The position numbers and the translations under genes were made by a program. Below are positions 47,701 through 58,296 of a stretch of DNA of 64,000 nucleotides, piece by piece (the first letter of the stretch is position 1; each line of letters begins with the position of its first letter). The notes beneath the pieces were generated by a model that did no database searches, was not told where the DNA came from, and saw nothing but the letters and a program-made list of their open reading frames with translations. The stretch comes from Holacanthus passer (Eukaryota; Chordata; Actinopteri; Pomacanthidae). The stretch lies in assembly GCA_025331565.1 (NCBI GenBank), contig JAFREQ010000035.1, forward strand, positions 7,130,001-7,194,000. The letters are read 5' to 3'.

Positions 47701-49227
47701 GTTTGTCATAATAATCGTAATAATTTCAATTTCAATTTCAACTGGTCATGCCAAATCTTGGCCAAATCTTGGCATGACCAGTAAAATGCTGAATGTTTTG
47801 GAACATTCGTCTCACTCTATTAAAAATAATGGCTAAATAAAGAGAATAATCATAAGACTAGTCTGTCATAATAATAATAATAATAATGATAATAATAAGA
47901 GTCTTTGTGCGAGTGATTAATGATTTTGTATGTGTGTGTCGGAGAAAGAGTGTGTTGTGGCATTGTGGGATGGAGCACTTGAGGAACACAGAGAGGCAAG
48001 TCACAGAAAGCCCTTTACAATCTTATGCCCCCGAGGACCAAGCCTGGCATTACTTACGTCACATGCACACACACATGCATGCACACACACATACACACAG
48101 TATACTTTTGTTTCCCTTCTTAGTCTCAACAGAAAATGCCAGATATTGCATAACCTGGTGCTTGGAACAAATAAACCAAACAAATTCAGAAAATAGAGAG
48201 GGATGAATTAAGAAAGTGGGGGGGAGTGAGAGAATCATCAGGGATTCAGGGATTTTCTGTCAGCTCCAGTCCGGCGATATTTGGTAGGTAGGTACAGCTG
48301 TGCCCCCAAGTTTACCTTCTGTCTGTAGCTCTAATTCTGTCTCTGTCACTTCGTACCAAGCAGAGTTCGTTTTTTACTGCATACAGTTTAAATGACTCTC
48401 TGAGATGGAGTGTTTCCCCCAACAGCTTTAACATTTAAATGTGACGATGAGGAAGGAAGGTATTAATATTGGCCTCTGTCTATTCTTGCTGGAATGTTTT
48501 ATCGACTTATTGTCTTCTATTATCTGTTGTTTTCCCATCCTGCTAAAAATAGCGCAGGAGTAAAATAAAGCAAAACTAATGTACAATTGTCAGTGAAGAA
48601 AGTCAAGTGATAAAACTGAAAAAGAATTCCTGGGCTAAATAAAGTATCACGTGTTTTCTGTACAAAAATAGCACATATTTTACATTCTGAATCAGTGACA
48701 TATGAGCCCGTGATTGAGTGTATCCCTTTTGGGAGCTAGGACTGGAACTTTTGAAACACTGCTGTGCATGTAAATCCTTACACCTGTGATATTAGGTGAT
48801 ATAACTCGCCCTCGTTGTCATGATGTTGGCCCAGCAGACCATCTGTAGAGATGATGATGGCCCTTTTTTAGAGTAAAGTAGAGCCAATGAAAACATTGTT
48901 TTGCGTAGACATGGTAGGCAGGTGTGTATGGAAAGATTGCAGATGCACAACTTTGCCGAACTATCGGTGTGACATACTTTTAGGATTGATTGAATAAGTA
49001 ACACTGAATAATGTTAAAATCAGCAAGTCTTTGATAAACTTCCTTGGTTGACTCTTCCTCTCCTCTCTCCTCTCAGGCATATGAACCTATCAGTGCGTCC
49101 CAGGCAGCTGCCAGCTTTGGTGCGGAGTGGCATCCCTGAGGCTCTCCGTGGGGAGGTGTGGCAGCTCCTGGCAGGCTGTCATAACAATGACCACCAGGTA
49201 GAAGAGTACCGGACTCTTATTACAAAG
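32577..49227 (+). CDS. rabgap1: rabgap1: Rab GTPase-activating protein 1, 5' part (spliced, runs off the window)
   Basis: RABGAP1 (GAPCenA) stimulates GTP hydrolysis by Rab proteins through a TBC domain and acts at endosomes, the Golgi and centrosomes. Twelve coding exons give 604 residues in continuous phase, or 614 with a candidate microexon. The start MDDKGSVGKISVSSDSVSTL is almost the human sequence, with strong Kozak context (GCAGCCATGG). In order come an acidic N-terminus, the PTB/PID domain (about 138-290), the kinesin-like DUF3694 region (about 300-460), an acidic linker (PSPPEDDEEE) and the beginning of TBC (SGIPEALRGEVWQLLAGC, about 571-588). The TBC arginine-finger exon (ITRDxxR) and the C-terminal coiled coil lie beyond the window. 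RABGAP1L is excluded by sequence throughout. Confidence 0.96.
33848..33980. repeat. (CTCCT)n pyrimidine tract
   Basis: An almost pure C/T run built from TCTCC/CTCCT pentamers with a short interruption near 33870-33875. It lies 560 bp upstream of the microexon candidate. Such mirror-like pyrimidine tracts can form triplex DNA. Confidence 0.9.
34539..34568 (+). CDS. rabgap1: Candidate 30-nt in-frame microexon of rabgap1
   Basis: The acceptor TTGTTTGTTATGCAG and donor AAG|GTCAGT flank exactly 30 nt that read VISEEGVSFK in the phase (0/0) of the neighbouring exons. Insertion would fall between residues 51 and 52, before IVGNGSEQQL. A TGC sits immediately before the acceptor AG, the placement favoured by SRRM4-dependent neural microexons. 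I do not recall this segment in mammalian RABGAP1. It is predicted from sequence only. Confidence 0.5.
35673..35916 (+). CDS. rabgap1: rabgap1 exon 3
   Basis: It starts after GTATCAG and ends in phase 1 at TACCGAG|GTGAAC. It encodes IVGNGSEQQLQRELEDVLMD, as in mammals, followed by a variable acidic/proline-rich part. Confidence 0.94.
36318..36531 (+). CDS. rabgap1: rabgap1 exon 4 (PTB start; tandem acceptor)
   Basis: It encodes LTYLGCASVNAPRSEVEALR, the first PTB strands. It ends in phase 2 at CGTCAG|GTAGTG. The acceptor TTTGCAGCAG is a NAGNAG, so the exon may begin at 36318 or 36321, adding or omitting one alanine. Confidence 0.94.
36711..36885 (+). CDS. rabgap1: rabgap1 exon 5 (PTB)
   Basis: It starts after TTTTAACAG and ends in phase 0 at GAAGCG|GTGAGG. 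It encodes TEIANYPIYKILFCVRGHDG and ESDCFAFTESHYNAEIFRIH. Confidence 0.96.
36886..41104 (+). other. rabgap1 intron 5
   Basis: A 4.2-kb AT-rich intron. A (TTGA)n run lies immediately after the donor (about 36899-36918). A sequence of about 60 bp at 36999-37060 recurs at 38395-38451 in direct orientation. No gene is recognisable. Confidence 0.5.
41105..41265 (+). CDS. rabgap1: rabgap1 exon 6 (PTB end)
   Basis: It starts after CCTGCAG and ends in phase 2 at TTTAG|GTGAGA. It encodes VSRILYSFATAFRRSAKKAV and FTFTVSLEIKEDDGKGTF. Confidence 0.96.
41266..42986 (+). other. rabgap1 intron 6
   Basis: A 1.7-kb AT-rich intron with a T-rich run before the acceptor. A minus-strand open frame at about 41536-41829 has no recognisable protein features. 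Confidence 0.5.
42987..43097 (+). CDS. rabgap1: rabgap1 exon 7
   Basis: It starts after ATATTCAG and ends in phase 2 at GAGAG|GTAAAG. It encodes GMDKKIVIYVQQTSNKELAI of the DUF3694 region. Confidence 0.95.
44280..44346 (+). CDS. rabgap1: rabgap1 exon 8
   Basis: It starts after CCTCTCCAG and ends in phase 0 at GACCTG|GTGGGT. It encodes CFGLLLSPGKNVKNSDMHLL. Confidence 0.95.
44427..44529 (+). CDS. rabgap1: rabgap1 exon 9
   Basis: It starts after CCCTTCAG and ends in phase 1 at CCCAAAG|GTAACA. It encodes ESMGKSSDGKSYIITGSWNP. The preceding intron is only 80 bp. Confidence 0.96.
44853..45022 (+). CDS. rabgap1: rabgap1 exon 10
   Basis: It starts after GTTTTTCTAG and ends in phase 0 at CGACAG|GTATGT. 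It encodes MTTAVDLVITEVEEPVRFLL and VCSPNDRLFWPFSKR. Confidence 0.96.
45228..45396 (+). CDS. rabgap1: rabgap1 exon 11 (acidic linker)
   Basis: It starts after TTCTTCAG and ends in phase 1 at GAGGAAG|GTGATT. It encodes DTLYEVVSLESETEREKRKT and then PSPPEDDEEE. Confidence 0.94.
45397..47211 (+). other. rabgap1 intron 11, with a transposon copy
   Basis: A 1.8-kb intron with an (AT)n run near 45508-45523 and a DNA-transposon remnant at about 46534-46947. Nothing else is recognisable. Confidence 0.5.
46534..46947. mobile_element. Teleost DNA-transposon remnant with ACTTTATTAGGTACA ends
   Basis: The left end reads TATACTCCATATACTTTATTAGGTAC. The right end, in reverse complement, reads TACACTCACTGGCCACTTTA followed by TCAGGTAAACC. 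These are imperfect terminal inverted repeats of a very common teleost family. The open frame inside (46529-46750) shows no transposase motif. Confidence 0.65.
47212..47305 (+). CDS. rabgap1: rabgap1 exon 12
   Basis: It starts after GTGTCCAG and ends in phase 2 at AAGTG|GTAAGG. It encodes DNDEPLLSGSGDVSKECAEK and ILETWGDLLSKW. Confidence 0.96.
47306..49076 (+). other. rabgap1 intron 12
   Basis: A 1.8-kb intron containing a 42-bp near-palindrome at 47741-47782, an (ATA)n run at about 47867-47897 and CA-rich sequence at about 48060-48100. No gene is recognisable. Confidence 0.5.
47741..47782. repeat. Near-perfect 42-bp palindrome
   Basis: The arms ACTGGTCATGCCAA and TTGGCATGACCAGT are perfectly inverted over 14 bp. 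They surround a centre containing TTGGCCAA. The interior can also be read as two direct copies of CCAAATCTTGG. Its function is unknown. Confidence 0.85.
49077..49227 (+). CDS. rabgap1: rabgap1 exon 13 (TBC domain start; last exon in window)
   Basis: It starts after TCTCTCAG and ends in phase 0 at ACAAAG|GTAAGG. It encodes LPALVRSGIPEALRGEVWQL and LAGCHNNDHQVEEYRTLITK, the first TBC motif. Confidence 0.96.
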
Positions 49228-52200
49228 GTAAGGCCCACACAAAAGTATTGTCTTTGTCAAGATGGTCAGGACACACTAAATCCCCCATGATCCCCTAATG
49301 TTGGTGGTGTCCTTCAAAAAGATGTCTCACACACAAGCTCCCCTAATTTTAGGATGCATCAGCAAGCTGATAACATCACCTCTGATGATTTATAAACCTT
49401 TGCCTGCAACAGGACCAAAGGTCCTGTCTGTTTTTACACTTGGTCATATTTTGATCCCTCTAACTAAAACCCCTGATTCATTCAAACACATTTAATTTCT
49501 GTTTTGTTTCTGGTTTGTTCTGGCCATAGTATGTCTGTTATTATTATCATCCTTGGCAACAGCTCTTTGAACGCACACCTCAGGGGCCACTGATGGCCAT
49601 GTTTACAAGTTTCTCATGTGCTTCAAGTTTCTCATGTGCTTCAACCTTGTGATGGAACCACTGCTGCCCTAAAATCATGCCAGACAATTTGTCATTATGC
49701 AAGTGAAAGGTTTCTATACTTTTCTTCAATTTGTCATGTGTTAATGGTTCTGTTAAACTAATAATCCTTAACTTTTTCTAATAGCTCGGTAGTGTTACCC
49801 TATATGCCGAGTTCATAAATGGAAGAAAGAAAATATCTGTGTAACTACCCAAAAGTAAGGAATATTATTTCATGAGGTTAACTGTGTTTTTTTGCTCCAA
49901 AAAAGACAGAAAATATGATTAAGTTGTCTGTTCAGTTTTGCATTTTGGACATGCACCTAGGCCAGAAATGGCCTGTATTAAGCTGCGTACAATGGTTGGT
50001 CTGTGATCTCAAATGATACTAATTACTGTTATTCAGTTACGATGATTTCTGCCTCTGCTTGTGTGCCTGTTTTCTGCATACCTTCAGAAATGACAGCTCT
50101 CTTTTTTTAGTTTCAGTTTGTTACAGAATCACAATGTGGATGTGTTGGTCTGTCTGCATGGTTGTGTGTGTAAGGATCGGAGGTGGCTTAGCCCTGCTGT
50201 AGATTGGTAGCCTCCCCCAGTGTGCTGAGAACAGTGCGTTAGTCTGTGTCATTTTTGTTCTCGGGCCGCTGCTCTGTCCACTGTTCTTATGTAAAGGCAA
50301 CATCCCCGGGCAGCAAGCTGGGTCCCAGGTGGTGACAAGATGTTGGTCTTGCCCTTTCTTCCCCTCTGCTCTCCTCTCCCACTCTCATTTTCTTCACCCT
50401 GCCTTTCTCTTTTCCTCTTTTCCTCTGCACTTTTCCTTTATTTTACCTTACATCTCTGGCATCTGATGATAGAACTTTTACGCCAAAATAACATGGGAAC
50501 CACGCTGTTTTTCTGTTAAAATGGATGGTATGAATGGAATGAAAATAATAAAAGCAGATCACAACTATATTGATAGCCATTGGACAGTTGCATAGGAATT
50601 TATTGCAGAAGCACTAAAGCATTCCAGGTTTGTACATCAGCCAGTAAACACGCAGAGGAAAGTGGAACACGTGCAGCTTTATCTGACTCTGACAGACGGT
50701 TTACATTTTTTTATTTAGTCTCCTTAGAGCAAGACTGGGCAAGGTAGCCAAGATTAGTTAAAGGACTGAAAGACGATAAATATCTTATTTAACACAAGAA
50801 GATGTGCATAGAGTAAATTGTATTTTTTAAATCAAATTAGAAGGAAGACAAAAGCCCTTGTTAATGCAATAGGTAATGTTGCAAAGGTTTTTGAAATGTC
50901 TTGCATAATGGTACTCTGCATATTATATGTATTAATTAGAAAAGAATTTTCATTCATATTGATGTAGGTATTGTTACTGGTACTAATTAAAGCCTATCTT
51001 CTCATGTACCAATTCCTTCTTTCCATTTCCAGCTCCTGTTTTAAAATTAGTACATACCATGCTCATGTGCCAGCTCCTAATTTGTTTTGTGTGCTTTCTG
51101 TATTCAGCTTGGGTTAGCGTGTTTCTCTTTGTGCTGTATTGCGCTGCATGCACATCATGTTCTAGCTAGCACCCTCTTTTGTACTCTGACCCCATGAACT
51201 TGGTGTTCGTCCACAAATCTGAATGCAGGGCATTGATGGAAGTGGAAACAGGGCCGTAGGTCTTAGATATTTAACCTATTCATTCCCTATGGAATCCTAA
51301 TGAATTCCCCAATATGAGGCTCCCTGCTGCCAAGTACTGGAAGTACCAGTCTAACTTTGAATCCTGACTAATTAACACTCCACCAGCTACCGATAGATTT
51401 TTTAGGCTGGCCAACAATTTGCATTAGCACCATAAATTATAGTGAGTTAGAAGCCAATCACTGACAGAATTACTAAGTCTAGCAAACAAATAATTGGTTT
51501 CGGCAGCACACTGATCCAGTGCCAGTTGATTTTAATCAGGAGGATGTTACGAAAGACTCAACATATTGGCAGGCAACACCCTGTTATTGTACTGAGGGGT
51601 AGTAACACTGTGACCATATTACAGCATAACACAACATATTTTTATCAGCATAATCTTATTCTTTATGTACCACTTAAATCTTGTTTAACCTTCAAAGAAA
51701 TTGACAGTGTATTAATGTAATTTTTCTTTCCTCTTGTAAGCTGTAGTAGCACGTGGTAATAATTGACATGATATTGAGCTATGGATGGAAACTGTTGTTC
51801 ATATCGACAGTGTTTTTGTTTCAGGTGGGTCATCGGTGAGAGGGATGGGGGAGGAATAATAAGAGACAAAGGTAATAGATTCTCAATATTAAGAGTTGGA
51901 AGAAGCAGGTCAAGCAGCTAAGTGGATGGTTATCTTGTGTAAGGATAACACACTTCACCTCATAATCAGCGTCATGCTGAGTGTGACAGGGAGTACTGAG
52001 GAAAGACAGGGATCCTGCTAAACCCCAAGGCATATATAAAGTTATGCAATTGTAATTGTTTTCCCTTTTTATTTCCCCAAATCATTTTTGTCATGACCTG
52101 GTGTTAAGTCCTTTAAGGCTATATTGCCTTTGAAATTATGATGAGCAACACAAGCTTTCCAGGCGATTCCTCTATTGTGTGTTGTATTGATGTATTAGTG

Positions 52201-55200
52201 TTTTCTTTAATGATTTATTTTAATGATTTGACGGACGGCTTTCAGAAACCTTACCATATTATGGGAATAATGTACCATTGGAAATTGAAGTAGTAAAACT
52301 AAAAACTGCAATTATAAACTTGTCAGGACAGAGGAGGCAGAATTTAACTTTTAGTTTCTGAAATGCACTTTTTCTTTTGGACAGCTCTGATGGAGCTCAG
52401 GATTTATCATGAGGATGGCAGATTGACTTTAAACAATTTCACTATATGAACCTGAACTCTGACCTTTTGGATGTGCAGAACAACACAGAACATTTGTTAG
52501 CATTAGATCCTCTCTGCAGATCCTGTTGATGTGTTAGGAGATTTAAATAGTCCATGAGGTTATGCTTCTCTGTACCAACCCCAGTTTATTCACTACACCT
52601 GTACAGTTGCACAACATTTCACTTTGCTGACACGGAGTCAGTGAGCAATTGATTCAACTCTGTAGGGGTTTTCGAGGTTCTAGTTGGCTTGTGCATACAG
52701 GTTGATGCTGGTCGATGGTGATATTCAAAGATGTTTCAACCTCCATTTACCTACATGAAGGGGCTGAATGTTAGTGTATATAAACAGACCTGCTGCGCCA
52801 GCCTCCTGTGGACTGCAAAAACAAGCGCTCCTAACCATCTGCCTGCTTGCCCGTCTCAGTCTGACCCACATAATAACCTGTCTGCCTGCCTCTCTGTCTA
52901 CCTGTCTGTCTTATAATCATTTGTATTTGTGTACAACTGACTCTGACTTCTCCCTAGACCTGTTTGTCCTCCTATCACCTTGTGTGTCTTCCTGTGTCTT
53001 TCTGTGTGCCTGCTCATTTGTGTTTTGTCACACTGTCTGCTCGCCTCTGTCTTGCTCCTCTCCTGCTGTCTTGCTGGCCTGACATGTCTGCCACTTTCTT
53101 TTTCTGTATGACTGTGTGCCTGCCTGTCTCTCTGTCCCACAGGTTTATGTGAGCATTGCTGTTGTGACCTTTGCTTGGCAGAAAATACTTTAGTATTTAG
53201 TAGTTTCCCACATTAAATAATACACAGTGAATGCCAGAAGGTTCAGACAGTCAGATGAAAGATTTTCGCAGTTGAATTTGACTTAATTTTCCATACAATC
53301 TTTCTACAGTAATGTATTTGTGTTTGTCTCACCACCCTGGCCTGATGTTGCTATTATTTTCCATACTAGACTCGCTCTAGGCTCATCATACAGACATAAG
53401 CATGATAAATTCTCAGATGTAAGTTCTTGGAAGTTCTTTTCATTCTCATTCCTACCAGGCATAATGAAAACCTTAGATCAGCATCAGCAGACCAGTGCTT
53501 TTTATGTAACGTCACGCTCATACAGAAGTTGGCACGGTGTGACTGCTTATTTTCTATATTTATATGAAAACGGAACAGAATTATCAGGATTATGAGCCAC
53601 CAGCTGGGTGGTGGTGGGTGGTGGGTATTAATAATAATCAGATTGAAGTCATCCAGTATGGCAGTTGCAAGTCAGCTATCTTATTCTTTTTATAGTGATT
53701 AGCTTAGCTTGTCAACAGAAAATATATTCAATTTTTGGTAATGTATTCATTCGTTGTTACTTAAAGGTATAAGGCAGAGTTGTGGACTTATATTAGCCTA
53801 AACTTTTCAAACAATGTCCAAACACAGAAATCTGTAGTTTTATTCAAGGTAATTGTGCATTTCATTTGGTCACCTATCACATGGCGTCAGTTGCTATAAC
53901 CTCTGGGAAATGCTGGAAACAACAAATGATTTCAGAGAGGGAGGAAGGAAGTCGGCAAATGTGACTAAATGTAACATGAAAAAAAACAAAAAAACAATTT
54001 TAATACATGACCCTTCTGCCTGAGTCACATTTTCATCAGCAGTGGTGGTTTGACAATGAAGAAGCTCCCATGATCCCACACAACTTCACGAAATCAAACG
54101 GCATCTTTTGTTTTGATTGAGAGACCCCTAAAATCAGAGATTACATACTGTGCATTTAAGTAAAAGTACGAAACATTTGCTGATATTCTACAGATGAACA
54201 ATGATGTTAAGCATTAATCTTATTTGACCCTCACACTAACTACAGCAGTGTCAGTGAAGAGCAATCATGGTCTTAACCAATAATGGGGTTTGACATTAGA
54301 ATACGTACAGTAATAAGCTCTTTATCATTAGTAATTGTAATCATCAGTGTTTCTTATTCTTAGCACGAGTATAGGACAGATGTGTTGTTGCCATGTATAT
54401 ATCAGCTACTTTACACCCGTCCAATTCGAAGGTTGCCAAGCTGTGACAAAGCATAAGTTAAACAGCCAGCAGGACTAAGTTGTGCTCAGCTTGGCAACAA
54501 GGTGACATCACATCACGCTCTTCCTTCTCCTCCTTCTCACAGCTCCATTTTCTTCTTGCTGTTTTGTTCTTGCTGTATCATATTTCTTTCTCTCCTCTGC
54601 CTCTTCCTGCTCTCATCTTTGATTAGCTCTGTGCTTCTTTTGACTCCCTTCCACATCCCTTTTCTCCTATTCCTCTCCTTCTTCCAACCCCTTTCGTTGT
54701 ACTGTCATCTATTTTTAGCTCCTCGTGTGGTGGGCAGAGGAGGTGCGTGAAAGCATGGGAGTGTGTCTGGATTGCGGGGGAGAAAGGTGCAGGCTGGTGT
54801 GTGTGTGTGTGGATGTGTGGGTCTGTTTGGGTCTCCATCACGCCACACCAAATTGCCCTACACGAGACAAACTCTGCAGTCTCCAGAAAGTCATTAGGAT
54901 GAAGGTGTAGACCGTGCAGCACTAAACCTGACAGAGATTACACCCCACTGAAGCTTCTAATTTTAGAACAGTCTTCTGAGCTATTAAACATAATCATCAC
55001 ATCGTATGGTCTGAAAATAACTCAGCTGGTGGTTATTATAGCACAGATTCATCATGCTCTTTGTAGAAGGGCTCTAGGGGACTTGCTGGATCTAACCTGT
55101 TTAAGACAATGGAATAAAAAGTGTTCAACCAAGTCCTAACCAGTCCCTTAGAGCCTTGCAATAAAAAGCTGGCTGTTGATGTTGCTGCGAGGGAAAATAA

Positions 55201-57150
55201 AAAACGTCTGCAGAGGTCATGCTACCTGAGTATAGCTGACTGTGTCAAAGCAACTCTCATGCTAAGTGGAGGCGCAGCCTCTGCTGATGCATACAGAATC
55301 AGGAACAGGTGCATATCTGTTTAGGGCTCTCAGCCCAAATAGACAGAAGGACATGAACACACAGATACTGTACATGGACAAAGTTTAAAGCAAACATTCT
55401 GCGATATGAAAAGTATCAGTGCATTATGAATTTGGATCTTGGCTCTTGTCTGTTCTGTGCTTACATCCCTGATACAACCATGTGAATATTTTTAACAGAA
55501 ATTAAGCAGTTGCCACTGCTGTAGATTCTTGAGTTTCCATACAGTTGCAGTCTCTTCATTGGTCTTTCAGAGACTCATGCACATATAGAGTTGTAAAGTA
55601 CAACAGAAAGCAAAAAAAAAGCACTTTTCTATCTGAAAACTGCCTGCAGGAAAGTATGCCATTTGTGTAATTGTACATTATATAATTACCATTGTTATAC
55701 AAGGTTTACAATGGAAAAGGTACTAGTGCTGTGTGTGGGAACATGTGTGCAGTTTTGAATATGTTATTTCACAAACATGAATGCTCTTATTATTATTGTT
55801 ATTGTTAACGTTGCCACCATGACTTTCCTGCTATAATTAGAAGAGACGGGAAGAGGTTTTCTGCAGTTCTTTCAATCATAACATTTCACATTATACTCCA
55901 GTATCCAGTTATTTATTACGAAAGAATATCACAGTTAAACCAGTCATAGGTATTTTTCAGGGTGATTTCCGGCTACTACAACTATTCAATGTAATTACAC
56001 TATTAATAATAAACCCTCTTTCTCTTTCTTTCTTGTTCTTGTTATTGGTAAGGCTGTGAGTTCATTAAACTTGAACTAGACCAATGCACTATGGCAATAG
56101 CATATTTACTTTACATCTTATGCATGTCTTTTTTTTTCACCACTTTATTTTTCTTAGAAGTTGTCTCTGCTAGGATAGTTTGACAGACATTTCTATAAAT
56201 AAGGTTTGAAACAATTTCTCAGAGTCAAAGTAGCCTTAATCTAGCATCACTGTATTATTATTTCTTATCTGAACACGCTGAACATCCGCCACTGAATTGC
56301 GCCTTTCAAGCTCTCCTTCACTCACAGTTTGCACCTAGAAGGCAAACCCAGTTGCTAATTGCATAATTACTTGCCATGTTAGTGAATCAGCTGCTAATTA
56401 CACACAGCTGTGAACGCAAATGAAATTATTTGTGCTGTGCTTTCATGTATTTAAATCTGTCTCTCGGTCTCATAAGCTTTTATGTTGCTGCAGCTTATTA
56501 TTAGCAGATTACAAATATAAGAAATGACTGAACCAGTAAAAATTCATTTATTGCATTATGTCATATTCAGTGTACAGTAGAGTAGTGGCATGAAGAAATC
56601 AGCCAGTAAAAATGCAGTTAAGCCTTCCTTAAAAAACATGCAAGTAGAAAAAAATGCACCACATCCCCGATCATGCTTTGCTAGTTAAAGTTAAATAAGT
56701 TTTAACACACCCTATCAAAGTTCTGGTCTCTCTCTGTGCTTTTTATTTATAGAAGCACTTATAGAAGCAGAGTTTAAATCCACACACAAGAGCTTATTTA
56801 TCCTTTGTACAATATTAAGCACGTACTGTATGCATAGTACTTTCAAAATGCTAGGATGCACAAAGCAATAGGGGGACCTGTTGTCCTGTACTGGTTAGAT
56901 TAATAATGGGAATAGTTCCTGTAAACTGCACCCAGGCATGCAGTTATTGTTTGACTACGAACAATAACTTCTCTGCACTGTATTTCCAGATTCGTACAGC
57001 TCAGAATGTCCTATGTTTGGGAACGAGGTGAGAGGCTGCAAAAATGTTAAATTTTCCTAGAGCTGGGGTAACACTGAATGTTACTAATTTTAACAGTGTG
57101 AAATGGTATGTTTGAATCTCAGGGTGATTATGAGAAACACTGGCCCATAA
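49228..57150 (+). other. rabgap1 intron 13, upstream of gpr21
   Basis: About 8 kb of intronic DNA with no rabgap1 exon that I can see. It contains CTGT-rich low complexity (52850-53130), a transposon remnant (53761-54159) and a cluster of homeodomain- and E-box-like motifs (about 56330-56560). The intron continues beyond the right edge. Confidence 0.5.
53761..54159. mobile_element. Teleost repeat with TTAA-type ends
   Basis: The left end TTAAAGGTATAAGGCAG and the right end, in reverse complement TTAAATGCACAGTATGTAA, resemble the two termini of a frequent teleost repeat (TTAAAGGTGCAGTATGTAA). Both ends carry TTAA, as in piggyBac-type insertions. The middle contains A-rich runs and no transposase. 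Confidence 0.5.
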
Positions 57151-58296
57151 AAAAGAAAAAAAGTCTGTGGAGGGGGTTGGGAGGGTGGGGGAAGGAGGCA
57201 GCCTCGTGTCCTTGCAGTTGATCATTGGTTGGAGGCACAGGGAAAGGGAGGGGCCTCGGTGCCACTGTTTCTGTAGAGAGAGAGGCAGAGGGAGCAAGAC
57301 AGAGAGAGAGAGAAAGAGAGAGAGAGAAAGAGAGAGACAGCAAAGGAGGATAAATGAACACGGGGGTTCTCCCAGCATCGGTATGCCTGCCTACCTCTTT
57401 GCTACTCTAGACATAGTTGCTGCTACCTCTGGATAGAAATCACAGTTGAGGTGTGTTTTGTATGTGTGTGTACGTGCTTTAAAAATCAGTCACCCCACAC
57501 ACTGCCTTCATCCTCTCAGCTCACGGCAGCCTGCTGTGATCTTACTGCGAAGGACCAGACAGAAGCTGAGACAAGAGCAAGCGGACATGGAAGAGTGGTG
57601 AAGGAGAGGCAAGAACCAAGAGGGGGAAAAAAAAGAAGAAGAAACAGGAAAGAGAAGCAGGAGGACAGAATTAAAAGGAGATATTAACATCTTAATGACT
57701 CCTCTCAATTTAAGTACGCAGCACATTACACAATAATGTCTTTTCACTGGAAGCTGTGTCTGTGAATCTGTGGACCAGAGACAGATAAGAGAGATAGCTT
57801 CAGTCTGTGCTTTCTACAGCTGCAGCAGATGTTGAAGACATCTCTGACTTTATAGGGAGCGGAGGCATTTCAAGCAAAGATTGGACTGGAATTCCTTTAA
57901 ACAAAGTCACATTTCCTTCTATTTTTTTCCTTTTTGTGCCTTGAGCTGGGAAGTTTGCTTTACTGGAACGAAACAGAAGAAGAAAAGGAATACACACGTT
58001 TCTTTTCTGTGTGTTTATCTGTTTTTTTACCCTGGTGGTTTGTTGTGTTAAACCACAGCTGCCTACACTGACGACCAACCCGAGGGGCTTCCTCACCGCT
58101 CTCTGTCCTTTCCATCCCTCCTGCGTTTGAAATGGCAGATGGCAGCAGTCTCATCATGGAACCGCAGCATGGAGCTTCTTGTTTGGACTGAAACCACCCA
58201 GCTAATTTCAGAACCCGCCAACTACCTGACAAAATAGTGGGTTCTTTGGTTCATCGTACCCTCGAAGGGCCCCTTGGACACGTCTTCCTGTCCAAA
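57151..58296 (+). promoter_or_regulatory. gpr21: gpr21 upstream and 5' UTR region with a (GA)n tract and a strong uORF
   Basis: A G-rich stretch (57165-57260) and a (GA)n tract (57280-57345) precede the gene and could form its promoter. The leader contains several upstream ATGs. The ATG at 58132 has a strong context (GAAATGG) and opens a 19-codon frame ending at TGA 58189-58191, about 105 nt before the receptor start. Transcription start and any leader introns are not determinable. Confidence 0.4.
57280..57345. repeat. (GA)n tract upstream of gpr21
   Basis: GAGA repeats with AAAG interruptions. GA tracts near promoters can bind GAGA-type factors; here this is only a possibility. Confidence 0.85.

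Noticed and set aside
52850..53130. CTGTCTGCCTGC-type repeats with open frames on both strands
   Set aside because: Low-complexity sequence; repeat spacing is irregular, so it is neither a CRISPR array nor coding.
57001..57747. Overlapping open frames upstream of gpr21
   Set aside because: They are driven by the (GA)n/(CT)n tract and have no conserved start or domain.
58237..58296. 20-residue N-terminal extension of gpr21
   Set aside because: The first codon at 58237 is GTG, not ATG. The first in-frame ATG is 58297, where the orthologous MNS start lies.
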